From: Prevotella sp.
GTDB lineage: Bacteria; Bacteroidota; Bacteroidia; Bacteroidales; Bacteroidaceae
Direction: 5' to 3'
Assembly: GCA_016283605.1 (NCBI GenBank)
Contig: JAEENF010000131.1
Location: 1-33,608 of the forward strand
Length of the DNA: 33,608 nucleotides
How positions within the stretch are numbered: position 1 is the stretch's first letter; every line of letters begins with the position of its first letter. Below, one piece after another: positions 8,263 to 16,569 of this stretch. Made by a program: the position numbers and the translations under genes. Below the pieces are notes generated by a model that worked only from the letters and a program-made list of their open reading frames with translations, did no database searches and was not told where the DNA came from.

Positions 8263-10870
8263 GCAACGCTGTCACTTCCTGCTTCCAGTTGGTCTGCTGA
8301 CTGGCATCGTAGATCAGCGGACCGTCGATGCAGTGTACCACCACGTCGCTGGCGTTGTAGATCATCTCGCCATGGTTGGTGTTGTTGCGTGGCACATTGA
8401 GCCAGTATTCGCGTCCCATCAGATTGTATGTATCCTTGCTGGTGGTTACCACGTGACGTGTGTTACCCGTCTGGTCGGTAATGCTCATGCCGTAGTCGTC
8501 GGCCGTCACACGGACATTGTAGAATCGCTTGTTCTTTGCGTTCAGGGTCGACGTCTCATACTTCGTGCCGTTCACGGGGTTGCCACTCACATAGATGGAG
8601 TTGTCCTGTATGTGGTACTTCACGAAGTTCATGATGCGTTCACTCACAATCTTCCGGGCCTGACGCAACAGGGTGGCGTCCTTCGCTATAGAGCGCCATA
8701 CACCGTTGGTGTCGGATAGTGCCTCGTAGTCTTCCCATGTCGGCAGGTAGTCTTTATCCTGCATGGCCTTGATGTCATTGTCGGAGGGTACATATACCGT
8801 GTAGTTGTAGGCATCGAACAACGAACAGTTATAGTCGGCACATGTGTAGCTGCCCATGCGATTCTTCAGCAGGGTGTTCGCGCCACCGCCCTTGGTCAGC
8901 AGGTCGAAGAATGCCGAGCAGTTCTCGCGGCCGTTCAGCAGAGCGTAGAGCGACCTGCGGCCGCCCATAGGCAGCTGGCTTTCAACCACATAGCTCTTAC
9001 CGTTACCTGTCTCTGTCTGGTCGTAGATGGTTGTCACTTTTATGGGGGTGCCAGTCTCTATCTGCAGTCCGCCCTCAATGGTCATGGTGCCTGCCTGTCC
9101 AGCATTGGCCACGCGCAGTGTGCTGCCGCCCTTGGTGATGTAATACTGGTGTCCGCTCTCTAGGGAGTCTACGATAATCAGGTTGTCCAACAGGTCGCGC
9201 AGACGGTTCTTTACCTGTTCGTCGGTAGCGTCCACCACTTCGCCTTCCATCTTTGTGCCGCTTTCCACATCGTAGTTAAAGCGGTGGGCTCCGACGGTCT
9301 TGCGCACATCGTCCCAGTAGAATTCATAGAGTATCGACGACGGGTTGCCATAGGTACCGGGGTCCACGTAGGTCAGCATGGCGTCGTTGGTGGGTATAAT
9401 AAAACTGTAGTACGAGTCCATTGAGTTCAGGTAGGGTTTGAAATCCAGGTTTGTGATGGCCCAATAGATAATGTTCATCGTGTTCTCATGCACCAATGCG
9501 GGGAACGCCACCGAACTGTACGTTGCCGGAGTGAACACGCGGTTGAGCAGGTATACCACACCGTTACACCCCATGAAGCATGAGTCTACGTCGGCGGTAG
9601 TAATGCCGATGGGCACCTTGTTGGTGTTGTCTACAATATTGCTGAACTTCGACGGGACACTCTCAATAAACGAGCGTACAAAATCAATGTCGAGCATCTC
9701 CACCAGCACCTGCATGGGCACATTCTCCCACGAGCCGTACATGTCCTGCAGACTCTTGCCGTCGTGGTTCCACCAATAGTCCAAGGCTTCGTTCGTGGGT
9801 ACCAGCAGGGCACCGGCGTCGTAGTGTAGATCACGACCGTTGGATGCGTACATATACTGGTTCCATCCTGGGTCGAAGGCCAACTGCGCGTCTACGCTAC
9901 GTCCATCAGGGTCGGTATTCAGCTCACCACCTTCTGAGTCGGGGTAATCCTTGACGTTGCTGTTCGACGAGAAGTACTTCAGTACATACACTTTTTCCTC
10001 GTTGTTGTACAGACGATTGTACTCTTTCGTGGCAGCCTCGTCGTAGAATGGTGCCGCGAAACGGTCTATCAGCGAGGCAAATCGCGACATATTAGGGTGT
10101 GCGTGTACGATTTCCGCCATGTTGTTGGCAGCGGTCGGCAGTCCGTTCACCTTGTGAATATATCCGTTCTTACAGGTAATATCTCGCTCAGTCACCTTGT
10201 GGCCGTTCACCCAGGCGTCACCCGTCGACGTCGACACACCGTTGGTCAGCGTCGTCAGATCCTGGTCGGTAATCTTGTTCGTACGCATGAATACCGGCAG
10301 AAAATGTATCATTGGCTTCGCTGTGTTATCACGCAGCAATACGATGGGTTTGCCAGCCTCACGGTGTCGGGCCCAATAGGGTGTGTTGGGCATCGCCGCA
10401 GGACTGATGGTCGTCACCGAATCGAATACCGACGTTGCGGTTGGCCTACGCATACACTGACCCTTCAAGGGCTTCGGGCCGCTCACACTGCTTAACAGCT
10501 CAATAAGGTAAGCATTGTTCACCATGCTGCTGTTGAAAATCAGTTTCTTCTGAGCCTCTGACAGCGCCTCGTAGTTTCTCACGCCCCACGAATTGGTCTT
10601 AAAGAACGCGTCGTAGATGCTGTCGCTGGCCACAAAGAGCGTCTTCGAACCCGTCTGGCTCAGCACTTCCTTCTGGTTCAAGTCGTTGATGAGGCGCATC
10701 GTGTAGGTGTAGCCTCCCTCTTCGCCCAACCGTTCGTAGATGGAATTGCCTAGCCATGACGGTTGCTCCATCAGCTCGTCTTTCTCGCTACATGCCGTCA
10801 GACCTGCCCCCAGGGCACAGCCTACCAGACAACACGCTGCCAGATTGCTTAGCTTTTTAGTCATTTTCAT
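8249..10870 (-). CDS. Large multi-fasciclin-domain lipoprotein
   Basis: 873 aa from ATG 10870; a second ATG two codons in is equally possible. Lipobox GLTA-C at Cys27. At least three FAS1-like units are visible. One is at about residues 45-245 (TLFVASDSIYDAF). Another is at about 245-460 (ALLVPTNEALDYWW). A third is at about 470-600 (YSFIIPTNDAML). A fourth, more divergent unit lies at about 640-790 (YTVYVPSDNDIKAM). The order zincin, fasciclin, SusC, SusD, fasciclin, fasciclin puts it directly before the transporter, only 13 nt after the previous gene, so co-expression is nearly certain. A surface scaffold or substrate-binding role is inferred. No catalytic motif is seen. Confidence 0.92.
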   Translation of the reverse strand: MKMTKKLSNLAACCLVGCALGAGLTACSEKDELMEQPSWLGNSIYERLGEEGGYTYTMRLINDLNQKEVLSQTGSKTLFVASDSIYDAFFKTNSWGVRNYEALSEAQKKLIFNSSMVNNAYLIELLSSVSGPKPLKGQCMRRPTATSVFDSVTTISPAAMPNTPYWARHREAGKPIVLLRDNTAKPMIHFLPVFMRTNKITDQDLTTLTNGVSTSTGDAWVNGHKVTERDITCKNGYIHKVNGLPTAANNMAEIVHAHPNMSRFASLIDRFAAPFYDEAATKEYNRLYNNEEKVYVLKYFSSNSNVKDYPDSEGGELNTDPDGRSVDAQLAFDPGWNQYMYASNGRDLHYDAGALLVPTNEALDYWWNHDGKSLQDMYGSWENVPMQVLVEMLDIDFVRSFIESVPSKFSNIVDNTNKVPIGITTADVDSCFMGCNGVVYLLNRVFTPATYSSVAFPALVHENTMNIIYWAITNLDFKPYLNSMDSYYSFIIPTNDAMLTYVDPGTYGNPSSILYEFYWDDVRKTVGAHRFNYDVESGTKMEGEVVDATDEQVKNRLRDLLDNLIIVDSLESGHQYYITKGGSTLRVANAGQAGTMTIEGGLQIETGTPIKVTTIYDQTETGNGKSYVVESQLPMGGRRSLYALLNGRENCSAFFDLLTKGGGANTLLKNRMGSYTCADYNCSLFDAYNYTVYVPSDNDIKAMQDKDYLPTWEDYEALSDTNGVWRSIAKDATLLRQARKIVSERIMNFVKYHIQDNSIYVSGNPVNGTKYETSTLNAKNKRFYNVRVTADDYGMSITDQTGNTRHVVTTSKDTYNLMGREYWLNVPRNNTNHGEMIYNASDVVVHCIDGPLIYDASQQTNWKQEVTALLESE

Positions 10871-10883
10871 GTTTTATTATTTT

Positions 10884-13193
10884 TTATTTTATAATCATTT
10901 TCACACTAGCTTTCTCGTTGCCGTTCTGAGCCTGCAGGATGTATAGTCCAGGCGTAATGCCTGATGGGATCTCGTAGCTGCCATTGCGTAGCAGGCTTTG
11001 CTGATAGACCACCGCACCGCTGCTGTTTACCAGACGTACAGGCACCTGCCACTGTGTGGCAGCTGTAATGTTTATCTCTATGGTCTCGCCACGGGCAACC
11101 ACCGTACGACTGGGGCTCACGCTAAATGTTACAGCCTTGTTGGCATTGTTCTCCTCTCCCAAGTCAATAGTTTCAATGCCTGTAGCGGGTTTGGTAAAGT
11201 CAGGGTCGCGCAATGTCGTGGGGTAGGCATACCATTTTATCTGCGCCTTGGCGGGCTGGTAAACGTTGGTGCCCATTTTCAGACGGTAGTCAAAATGTGT
11301 CTTCCGGGTTTCTTCACCTTTATAAATATAGTCGGTGTTGCACACTACCAGTATCACCACGTTGTTGGCCGGCGACTCCTGCAGTTGCATCAGCACTTCG
11401 CCTTCACCCTCCAAGGGTTGCGACAAATATATCTTGCCGCGTTTGGTGCGGTAGCACAGCATCGACGTCATATTCTTACCCAACGGCTTTACGTAGACGC
11501 TGATCACGTCGTCCTTCCCACCGCTCACGTGCAAAGGTATCTGGTTGGCTCCGCTCCATCCTGGCGTAGTACGCCATTCGGGCTTCCACCAGCCGACGCT
11601 GTCCACCTCGTCACACTTGTACATATTGGCATAGGGGGTAGCCTTCCATGGCTCCACCTTCTTCCAATAGGGACTCCACTCCTGTTCGAGCGATACCAGC
11701 CAGTTGTCGTCTAGAAGCTTGCGGCAAGCCTTCGACCACTGTCCTACGTCGACCATTGCCTGACGTACGCGGTATTCCAGTATCATATGGCGCATCTGTT
11801 GCTCGCCTAACGAATCGGCCATACCTTCCAGCACGCGCTCCTTGCAGTAACGCCATATCCAGGGAATAGCTCCGCGACCCATAATCTCGCTCAGGAAGTG
11901 GGGAAACAATTCACCGTATTGCACGCCGCCCAGCAGTTTGCGCCACGTGCATATCTGACCGTTGTTGCCATACATGTTCACACCCTCTGCTGCCGGACCA
12001 CCGAAACTGTCGTCGAGCAACCAACCCGAATAGCACTCTATGGGCATAAACGGGGCTATCATATTGCCCGCACTCAGCCATCCCATGCTCTCAGGCGTCT
12101 TACCGCTCTTTTCCAGCTCGGCCTCGCCCTGTAGCCACGTATTACCTCCTTCATGGAACCACGAGCTCTGCTTGCAGCCCTCCAGATCGGCAAAAGTGGC
12201 GTGTATGCCTTCGTGCACACAGGCATTCTGCTGTGCCACGGCATCATTATATGTACATTTCGGATCGAACGAGGCAATGGGATAGTAACTCAGCAGCACC
12301 ATCGGCCATGACTCGCCTTTGTACCACGTAGCACTCTGCCAGCCGCCAAGGGCGGTGTTTGGCTCACCGTCAGTGCCTATGCCACTGCCGTAGCCGTATA
12401 TTTGGCTGTAGTATCCGTTGCGGGCACGCTTATCGGGAGGCCATCCGAATACGTCGCGGAAGTACTTAAAGTCTTCGTCCATCTTCTTCACCAGCAGCAC
12501 CATGGCCGTGTCGGTAATAGCTTTGTTGGCCGTAGGGCCTACAGCCACGCTCCACCACTCACCGTGTTTCTCGCGGGCTACAGTCATACCTTCGGGCAGA
12601 CGACCTTTCGTAGGAGCCGACAGGGTAGGATACTCCCAACGGAAGTCGTAGTTCAGTGTCGGCTGATAGGCAGGCCACTGGTAGTAGTCTGTGGGATCCA
12701 CATGCCCCATCAGTTGCAGTTCACGCAGTCCACATGCGCGTATACCTCTTATATAAATACGTATGCGCGCAGTAGCAATAGTAACACTCGTCGTCGACAG
12801 CTGGCGCTCACCAGGGGCTGCCAAATTGTCGCCGCGTTGCCAAGCATTGCCGTCCCACCAACTCACGTAAGCCTCGGTGGGTAACAGTATATTGTCGTCA
12901 TTGTTAGCCCAGTGGGCACGTACTTCCAGGATGCTCTGGCGCTGGGGCCACGCCATCTCGACGTAGGCCTCCTCGCCCCAATGGTTCTCACCTTGGTCAT
13001 TACTCCAGTATTTCACGCTCATAGCATAGCGGTTGTCGTTCAGAGGTTTAAGATCTTGACTGCTATTGTTCACTGATGCGTTGACAACTGCCTTCAGTGC
13101 AAGGTTGGTCACCGTCTGTCCGACAGCCGTTACAGCCATCAGCAGCACCAAGAAAGTGGTCGATACTCTTGCAGACAATTTATGATGTCTCAT
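10884..13193 (-). CDS. Secreted zincin-like metallopeptidase with discoidin-like N-terminus and T9SS sorting domain
   Basis: 769 aa, first gene of the SusC/SusD operon. A signal peptide ends near AVGQ. Residues about 25-160 look like an F5/8-type C (discoidin) beta-sandwich (NLALKAVVNAS..., LRELQLMGH). The central region has a zinc motif HEGIH (H327, E328, H331) and a downstream WFHEGGNTW segment whose E348 is the likely third ligand, a gluzincin arrangement. The HExxH plus ExxxxW pattern is shared with two other proteins in this window and resembles DUF6055-type proteins. The last 80 residues (FSVSPSRTV..., GLYILQAQNG..., VKMIIK) are a type A T9SS sorting domain, so the protein should be secreted and anchored at the surface. 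Peptidase activity is predicted, not shown. Substrate unknown; context suggests glycoprotein. Confidence 0.9.
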   Translation of the reverse strand: MRHHKLSARVSTTFLVLLMAVTAVGQTVTNLALKAVVNASVNNSSQDLKPLNDNRYAMSVKYWSNDQGENHWGEEAYVEMAWPQRQSILEVRAHWANNDDNILLPTEAYVSWWDGNAWQRGDNLAAPGERQLSTTSVTIATARIRIYIRGIRACGLRELQLMGHVDPTDYYQWPAYQPTLNYDFRWEYPTLSAPTKGRLPEGMTVAREKHGEWWSVAVGPTANKAITDTAMVLLVKKMDEDFKYFRDVFGWPPDKRARNGYYSQIYGYGSGIGTDGEPNTALGGWQSATWYKGESWPMVLLSYYPIASFDPKCTYNDAVAQQNACVHEGIHATFADLEGCKQSSWFHEGGNTWLQGEAELEKSGKTPESMGWLSAGNMIAPFMPIECYSGWLLDDSFGGPAAEGVNMYGNNGQICTWRKLLGGVQYGELFPHFLSEIMGRGAIPWIWRYCKERVLEGMADSLGEQQMRHMILEYRVRQAMVDVGQWSKACRKLLDDNWLVSLEQEWSPYWKKVEPWKATPYANMYKCDEVDSVGWWKPEWRTTPGWSGANQIPLHVSGGKDDVISVYVKPLGKNMTSMLCYRTKRGKIYLSQPLEGEGEVLMQLQESPANNVVILVVCNTDYIYKGEETRKTHFDYRLKMGTNVYQPAKAQIKWYAYPTTLRDPDFTKPATGIETIDLGEENNANKAVTFSVSPSRTVVARGETIEINITAATQWQVPVRLVNSSGAVVYQQSLLRNGSYEIPSGITPGLYILQAQNGNEKASVKMIIK

Positions 13194-13236
13194 CGGTTTG
13201 TTAGTTTTTTCTTTTAGTAGGGTATTGAATTTGCTA

Positions 13237-13267
13237 CAAAGTTAGGTCTTTTTATTTTTCCCTGCAA
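13237..13267 (-). promoter_or_regulatory. Promoter of the zincin/fasciclin/SusC/SusD operon
   Basis: On the minus strand a -7 box TAACTTTG (13244-13237) matches Bacteroidetes TAnnTTTG exactly, with a -33 TTG (13267-13265) 20 nt upstream. Transcription would start near 13230, about 35 nt before the ATG at 13193. A weaker candidate box TACTTTTT lies at 13297-13290. Confidence 0.75.
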
Positions 13268-13325
13268 GTAAAATCACAATTAATTTTGAAAAAAGTAATG
13301 TTTTTCACCCCCAAATATAACTATT

Positions 13326-13352
13326 GTCCAAAAAGCTAAAAAAATCGTCTAA
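13326..13352. promoter_or_regulatory. Pair of 21-bp-spaced operator half-sites (AraC-type geometry)
   Basis: Plus-strand GTCCAA (13326) and GTCTAA (13347) sit exactly 21 bp apart, within ATTGTCCAAA and ATCGTCTAAA. Read on the minus strand they are TTAGAC and TTGGAC, facing the SusC/SusD operon. The same motif and spacing occur twice at 26.2-26.3 kb. The proximal site is 81 nt from the exact -7 box but 28 nt from the weaker box at 13290-13297. Regulator identity is inferred. Confidence 0.55.
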
Positions 13353-13377
13353 AGCACGATTATTTTGCTCGTTTTCC

Positions 13378-13408
13378 TTGTTTTTTCCCACAAAAAATCC
13401 TACTTTTG
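13378..13408 (+). promoter_or_regulatory. Promoter of the DUF4859-repeat gene
   Basis: A perfect -7 box TACTTTTG (13401-13408) has a -33 TTG (13378-13380) 20 nt upstream. The predicted start near 13415 gives a leader of about 70 nt. No riboswitch-like structure is evident in the leader. Confidence 0.8.
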
Positions 13409-13486
13409 CACTATCCAGACTCGGATACTACTTTTATTATTATCTATATTATTAATTAAACTGTTTATGGTATGATTATTACTCGT

Positions 13487-15910
13487 ATGAAGAATCTGCT
13501 TCTTGCAGTCGTTTGTCTCTTGACAGGCGTCCAGGCACAGGCTCAGTTCAAGGGTGAGATTACGCAGTATCCCACTACTGACTACTCAGCCAAAGCTGCC
13601 GAGTTTAAGTTGTCTGAGGTAGCTACCACGCTTGGCACCGATGCTGCCACCCTGTCTGCTGCTATCAAGACTTACATTGAGGCTGAAACGCCCGACCCCA
13701 TTCTGTTTTATGCAGTTGTCGGTGATCAGGACACTCCTTGGACTGCTGCCACCGAGGCTGATGCCCATGGTTTCTGGGTTAATGCCGAGGGTGTACCTGT
13801 AGGCTGGGGCGACAACGCCAAGTTCTTTATCAGCCCCAACATCGAGGGTGCTGCCGACGACATTTTCGCCTTCTATTGTGGCCAGATGCCTGAGAAGATG
13901 CAGGCTGGCGACAAGGGTACAGCCACTATCAAACTGAAGTTCAACGACAAGGAGGCTACCTTTGCACTGACGCTTAACGTTATTGACAAGCCCGCCTTCG
14001 ATGTGCCCGATCCTACCCTGAAATGGGCAGATCTGACCATCGTGGGCCAGCAGGAGAAGGTTATCGAACAGTATCCTCGTGGCGACTACAGCGGCGACGA
14101 GGTGAAGGTCAGCGTCAAGGATGCACTCACACTGCTGGGCATTACCAATAAGGAAGGCATGGCCGAAAATATTGGCAAAGTACTCTATACTACCTGGTAC
14201 AACACCGCTGACGTTGAGCAGGGTGGCGGCATGAAGAAAGACTCGCTGACCAATACTCCTACTGGTGAGGGACACGGTTTCTGGTTCCGTCCTGTTGACA
14301 ATGCCCAGGGCGAGAAAGACGGTGAGGTGTCTGCTGCAGGTTGGGGCGACGTCGACAAGTTCTACCTCAACAACTTCACCTACAATGCTGTTGACGATAC
14401 CCTGGCAGTTACGCTGGGTCAATATCCCGGTTCTTGTAAGGACAACGAGACTTGGTTTGCCAACGTTTATATTGTCTATGGCACTCAAGCTTATCTCATC
14501 AAGTATACATTGAAACTAATCGAGAAGGAGCAGGGCAACGGTCTGGCCGACTACGAGAAGGTGGGCGAAGGCTCAACCGTCGTTGAGGCAGAGCCCAACA
14601 GCACCTACACAGCCAAACAGGTCAGCATCGACGTTGAGACCATCGCTGCCGCACTGGGCTGCGAGACAAGCGCACTGGGCGTCATCGTGCTCGACGACAA
14701 GGACAACTTCGGAAGCTCTACTGCCAACAACGGCGGATGGTGGCTCAGTAGCGCTGGCACAACCGTGGCATGGGGCGCAGGATCGGTATTCTTCATCGAG
14801 CCGCCTACCGCCAACGACTGGAGCGTGGTCAACGTGGGACAGTTCCCCGACGCACTCAACGTGGGCGACGAGGTGAGCGCCACGCTCAACTTCGTCAACG
14901 GAACCAAGTACTATCCCTTCACTATCACGCTCAAGATCGTCGAGCCGCAGAAGCAGGAGTTCAACTTCGAGAGCGTAGCATCGCGCACCTTCGCCGTGCA
15001 GCAGCTGCTCAACAATGAGTACACCATGAGCGAAATCGGCAACATCGCCGTTGAAGACATCGAGGCACTCCTGGGCACCAGCGCACCCGTGCTCTATGCA
15101 CTCCTTCCCGACTCCGTAGCCGCCATCAAGGGCGATTACACCAAGGAGTGGAACTGCGACCCGAATCCCGGATTCTGGATGTCAAAGGAAGGCCACAAGA
15201 CGACATGGGGCAATAGTTCGTACATGGGCGTTGTCTATGCCGACGGTAAGTTCCAGGGTTGTCAGATGCCCAACCAGCCCGCTGTTGGCGACGTTTGGAA
15301 AGCTCCGCTCTTCCTGGTCAACGAGGAAACCAACAAGATGATCACCGTCAACATCCAGATTAGCTTCGTAGAGACCCTCGAGCAGAAGGAAAAGGTTGGC
15401 GAGGAGACAGTATGGCTGCCTGTTCAAGAGGGTATGTCTGTCGACATCGACCTGGCTAAGGCTGCTCAGGCTCTCGGTGTCACCACTGATGACCTGCTGA
15501 AGGCCGAGAACAAGTACCTCCGCGGTATGGCCAACGGTACTTATGGTGAGGGTAAGAGCTGCGAGGACGGTCTGAGCTTCGGCAACGATGGCAACTACGA
15601 CGGCTATGGCAACATCTTCTTCACCATCAAGAAGGATGGAGACAAGTTTATCGTAGAGACCGCTAGCAACGATCCTGTTGCTGAGGACTTCCTCGTCGAC
15701 GCACAGTTCTGCTTCGAGGTTAGCAACAAGCAGTACGTCTACTACGTTAAGCTCGCTTCTAAGGCACAGTACGAGAAACGTGAGACTGGTATCAGCACCA
15801 TCAAGACCGATGTCAAGGACGCGCGCATCTTCGATATCCAGGGCCGTCAGGTCAAGGTCGCTAAGAAGGGCCTTTACATTATCAATGGCAAGAAGGTTGT
15901 GATTAAGTAA
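13487..15910 (+). CDS. Secreted protein of five tandem DUF4859-like modules
   Basis: 807 aa from ATG 13487, preferred over ATG 13472 because MKNLLLAVVCLLTGVQAQAQ is a compact signal peptide. Five diverged modules of about 130-150 residues follow in tandem. Each has an early 'LG' helix, a HGFW/GGWW/GFWM-type aromatic segment, a GWGD/AWGA/TWGN turn and an IGQFP- or GQMP-like strand before a threonine-rich closing strand. These are DUF4859 features; the function of that domain is not established, and carbohydrate binding is an inference from context. The C-terminus is the short tail IFDIQGRQV...GLYIINGKKVVIK seen in many secreted Prevotella proteins. Modules 3-4 (about 14560-15170) have distinctly GC-richer codons than modules 1-2. 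Single-gene unit with its own promoter and terminator. The same domain occurs at the end of the CotH fusion at 21519-24920. Confidence 0.92.
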   Translation: MKNLLLAVVCLLTGVQAQAQFKGEITQYPTTDYSAKAAEFKLSEVATTLGTDAATLSAAIKTYIEAETPDPILFYAVVGDQDTPWTAATEADAHGFWVNAEGVPVGWGDNAKFFISPNIEGAADDIFAFYCGQMPEKMQAGDKGTATIKLKFNDKEATFALTLNVIDKPAFDVPDPTLKWADLTIVGQQEKVIEQYPRGDYSGDEVKVSVKDALTLLGITNKEGMAENIGKVLYTTWYNTADVEQGGGMKKDSLTNTPTGEGHGFWFRPVDNAQGEKDGEVSAAGWGDVDKFYLNNFTYNAVDDTLAVTLGQYPGSCKDNETWFANVYIVYGTQAYLIKYTLKLIEKEQGNGLADYEKVGEGSTVVEAEPNSTYTAKQVSIDVETIAAALGCETSALGVIVLDDKDNFGSSTANNGGWWLSSAGTTVAWGAGSVFFIEPPTANDWSVVNVGQFPDALNVGDEVSATLNFVNGTKYYPFTITLKIVEPQKQEFNFESVASRTFAVQQLLNNEYTMSEIGNIAVEDIEALLGTSAPVLYALLPDSVAAIKGDYTKEWNCDPNPGFWMSKEGHKTTWGNSSYMGVVYADGKFQGCQMPNQPAVGDVWKAPLFLVNEETNKMITVNIQISFVETLEQKEKVGEETVWLPVQEGMSVDIDLAKAAQALGVTTDDLLKAENKYLRGMANGTYGEGKSCEDGLSFGNDGNYDGYGNIFFTIKKDGDKFIVETASNDPVAEDFLVDAQFCFEVSNKQYVYYVKLASKAQYEKRETGISTIKTDVKDARIFDIQGRQVKVAKKGLYIINGKKVVIK

Positions 15911-15958
15911 GAATAAAGCTTAAGATTGTTTTGAAATAAAACAAATATTGTATAAAAG

Positions 15959-15994
15959 CGATGGGCTGAGATTGTTCAGCCCATCGTTTTTTTT
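15959..15994 (+). terminator. Rho-independent terminator of the DUF4859 gene
   Basis: An 11-bp perfect stem CGATGGGCTGA / TCAGCCCATCG with a 6-nt loop is followed by eight T. It lies 49 nt after the stop codon. Confidence 0.95.
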
Positions 15995-16109
15995 CTCTAT
16001 TTAAAGACTTCCACTTCCATAAATCCGTCTAGTATGCCTGTGTTTATCAATATTACAGAATATGGAAGAGACTAATTTCTCTTCCATCCTTCTTCCATAT
16101 TTTGGGACA

Positions 16110-16174
16110 CCTTTGGTTCATTTAGATAGTTCCTTTGAGTCATTCGGATAGTCCTTTTGAACTGTTCAGATAAT
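16110..16174. repeat. Three degenerate 21-22-nt tandem repeats
   Basis: Units begin CCTTTGGTTCATTTAGATAG (16110), CCTTTGAGTCATTCGGATAG (16132) and CCTTTTGAACTGTTCAGATA (16153). They lie inside the 345-bp element. Confidence 0.6.
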
Positions 16175-16260
16175 CTCTTATAGGGATAAGGAGCTATTCG
16201 AACGAGTCAATAAGTCCATCTTAATGGATGATAAGTGCCACTTCTTTTCTGATAATGACG

Positions 16261-16323
16261 GGTTATTACGCAATAATGGCTGGTTATTGCGCAAGAACGC
16301 TAGGTTATTCGACCAACTCGCCT
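16261..16323. repeat. Three 21-nt tandem repeats beginning GGTTATT
   Basis: Units start at 16261, 16282 and 16303, exactly 21 nt apart: GGTTATTACGCAATAA..., GGTTATTGCGCAAGAA..., GGTTATTCGACCAACT.... The first two contain near-palindromic TTATTRCGCAA. Located in the right half of the 345-bp element. Confidence 0.7.
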
Positions 16324-16485
16324 ATTCCCCAAATTAAAGACTAGAAAAATCGATGACTAAATAATATGGAAGACTTATGGAAGAGAAATAGGTCTCTTCC
16401 ATATGCATAGTTAGCATAAACAAAGGGGGAATAGAAGATTCATGGAAGATGGAAAATAAAAAATGAATAAATGGAGAAATTTAAA

Positions 16486-16506
16486 GGCAGCACTTATGGT
16501 GCTGCC
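16486..16506 (-). terminator. Probable terminator of the zincin/CotH/GH43/S9 operon
   Basis: An 8-bp perfect stem GGCAGCAC / GTGCTGCC with a 5-nt loop, followed on the minus strand by TTTAAATTT. It lies 63 nt past the stop of the S9 peptidase gene. The T-run is broken, so strength is uncertain. Confidence 0.65.
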
Positions 16507-16569
16507 CGAGATTGATTATTAAGGTCTTTTTTCTACTAATTTATTACTAACTTTCTATCAACTATTATT

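Larger units (their letters stand above)
16060..16404. repeat. 345-bp element with 42-bp terminal inverted repeats (MITE-like or structured RNA)
   Basis: The left arm 16060-16101 and the reverse complement of the right arm 16363-16404 match at 37 of 42 positions. Each arm itself contains a perfect hairpin ATGGAAGAGA-N6-TCTCTTCCAT plus an extra TCTTCCATATT copy. The interior carries two sets of about 21-nt tandem repeats and no ORF. No target-site duplication is obvious at the edges. It could be a non-autonomous mobile element or a conserved structured intergenic unit. Confidence 0.75.
15995..16569. other. Gene-free convergent intergenic region
   Basis: No ORF with coding character is visible in these 575 bp between two converging transcription units. 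The region is filled by the inverted-repeat-bounded element at 16060-16404 and its internal repeats, and by the terminator hairpin at 16486-16506 of the minus-strand operon. Confidence 0.8.

Noticed and set aside
13586-14488. 300-aa antisense ORF opposite the DUF4859 gene
   Set aside because: It lies wholly inside a well-supported gene, has no signal or known motif, and reflects codon bias of the sense strand.
16060-16404. CRISPR-like array
   Set aside because: The repeats are about 21 nt, degenerate and directly adjacent with no spacers, and there are no cas genes.
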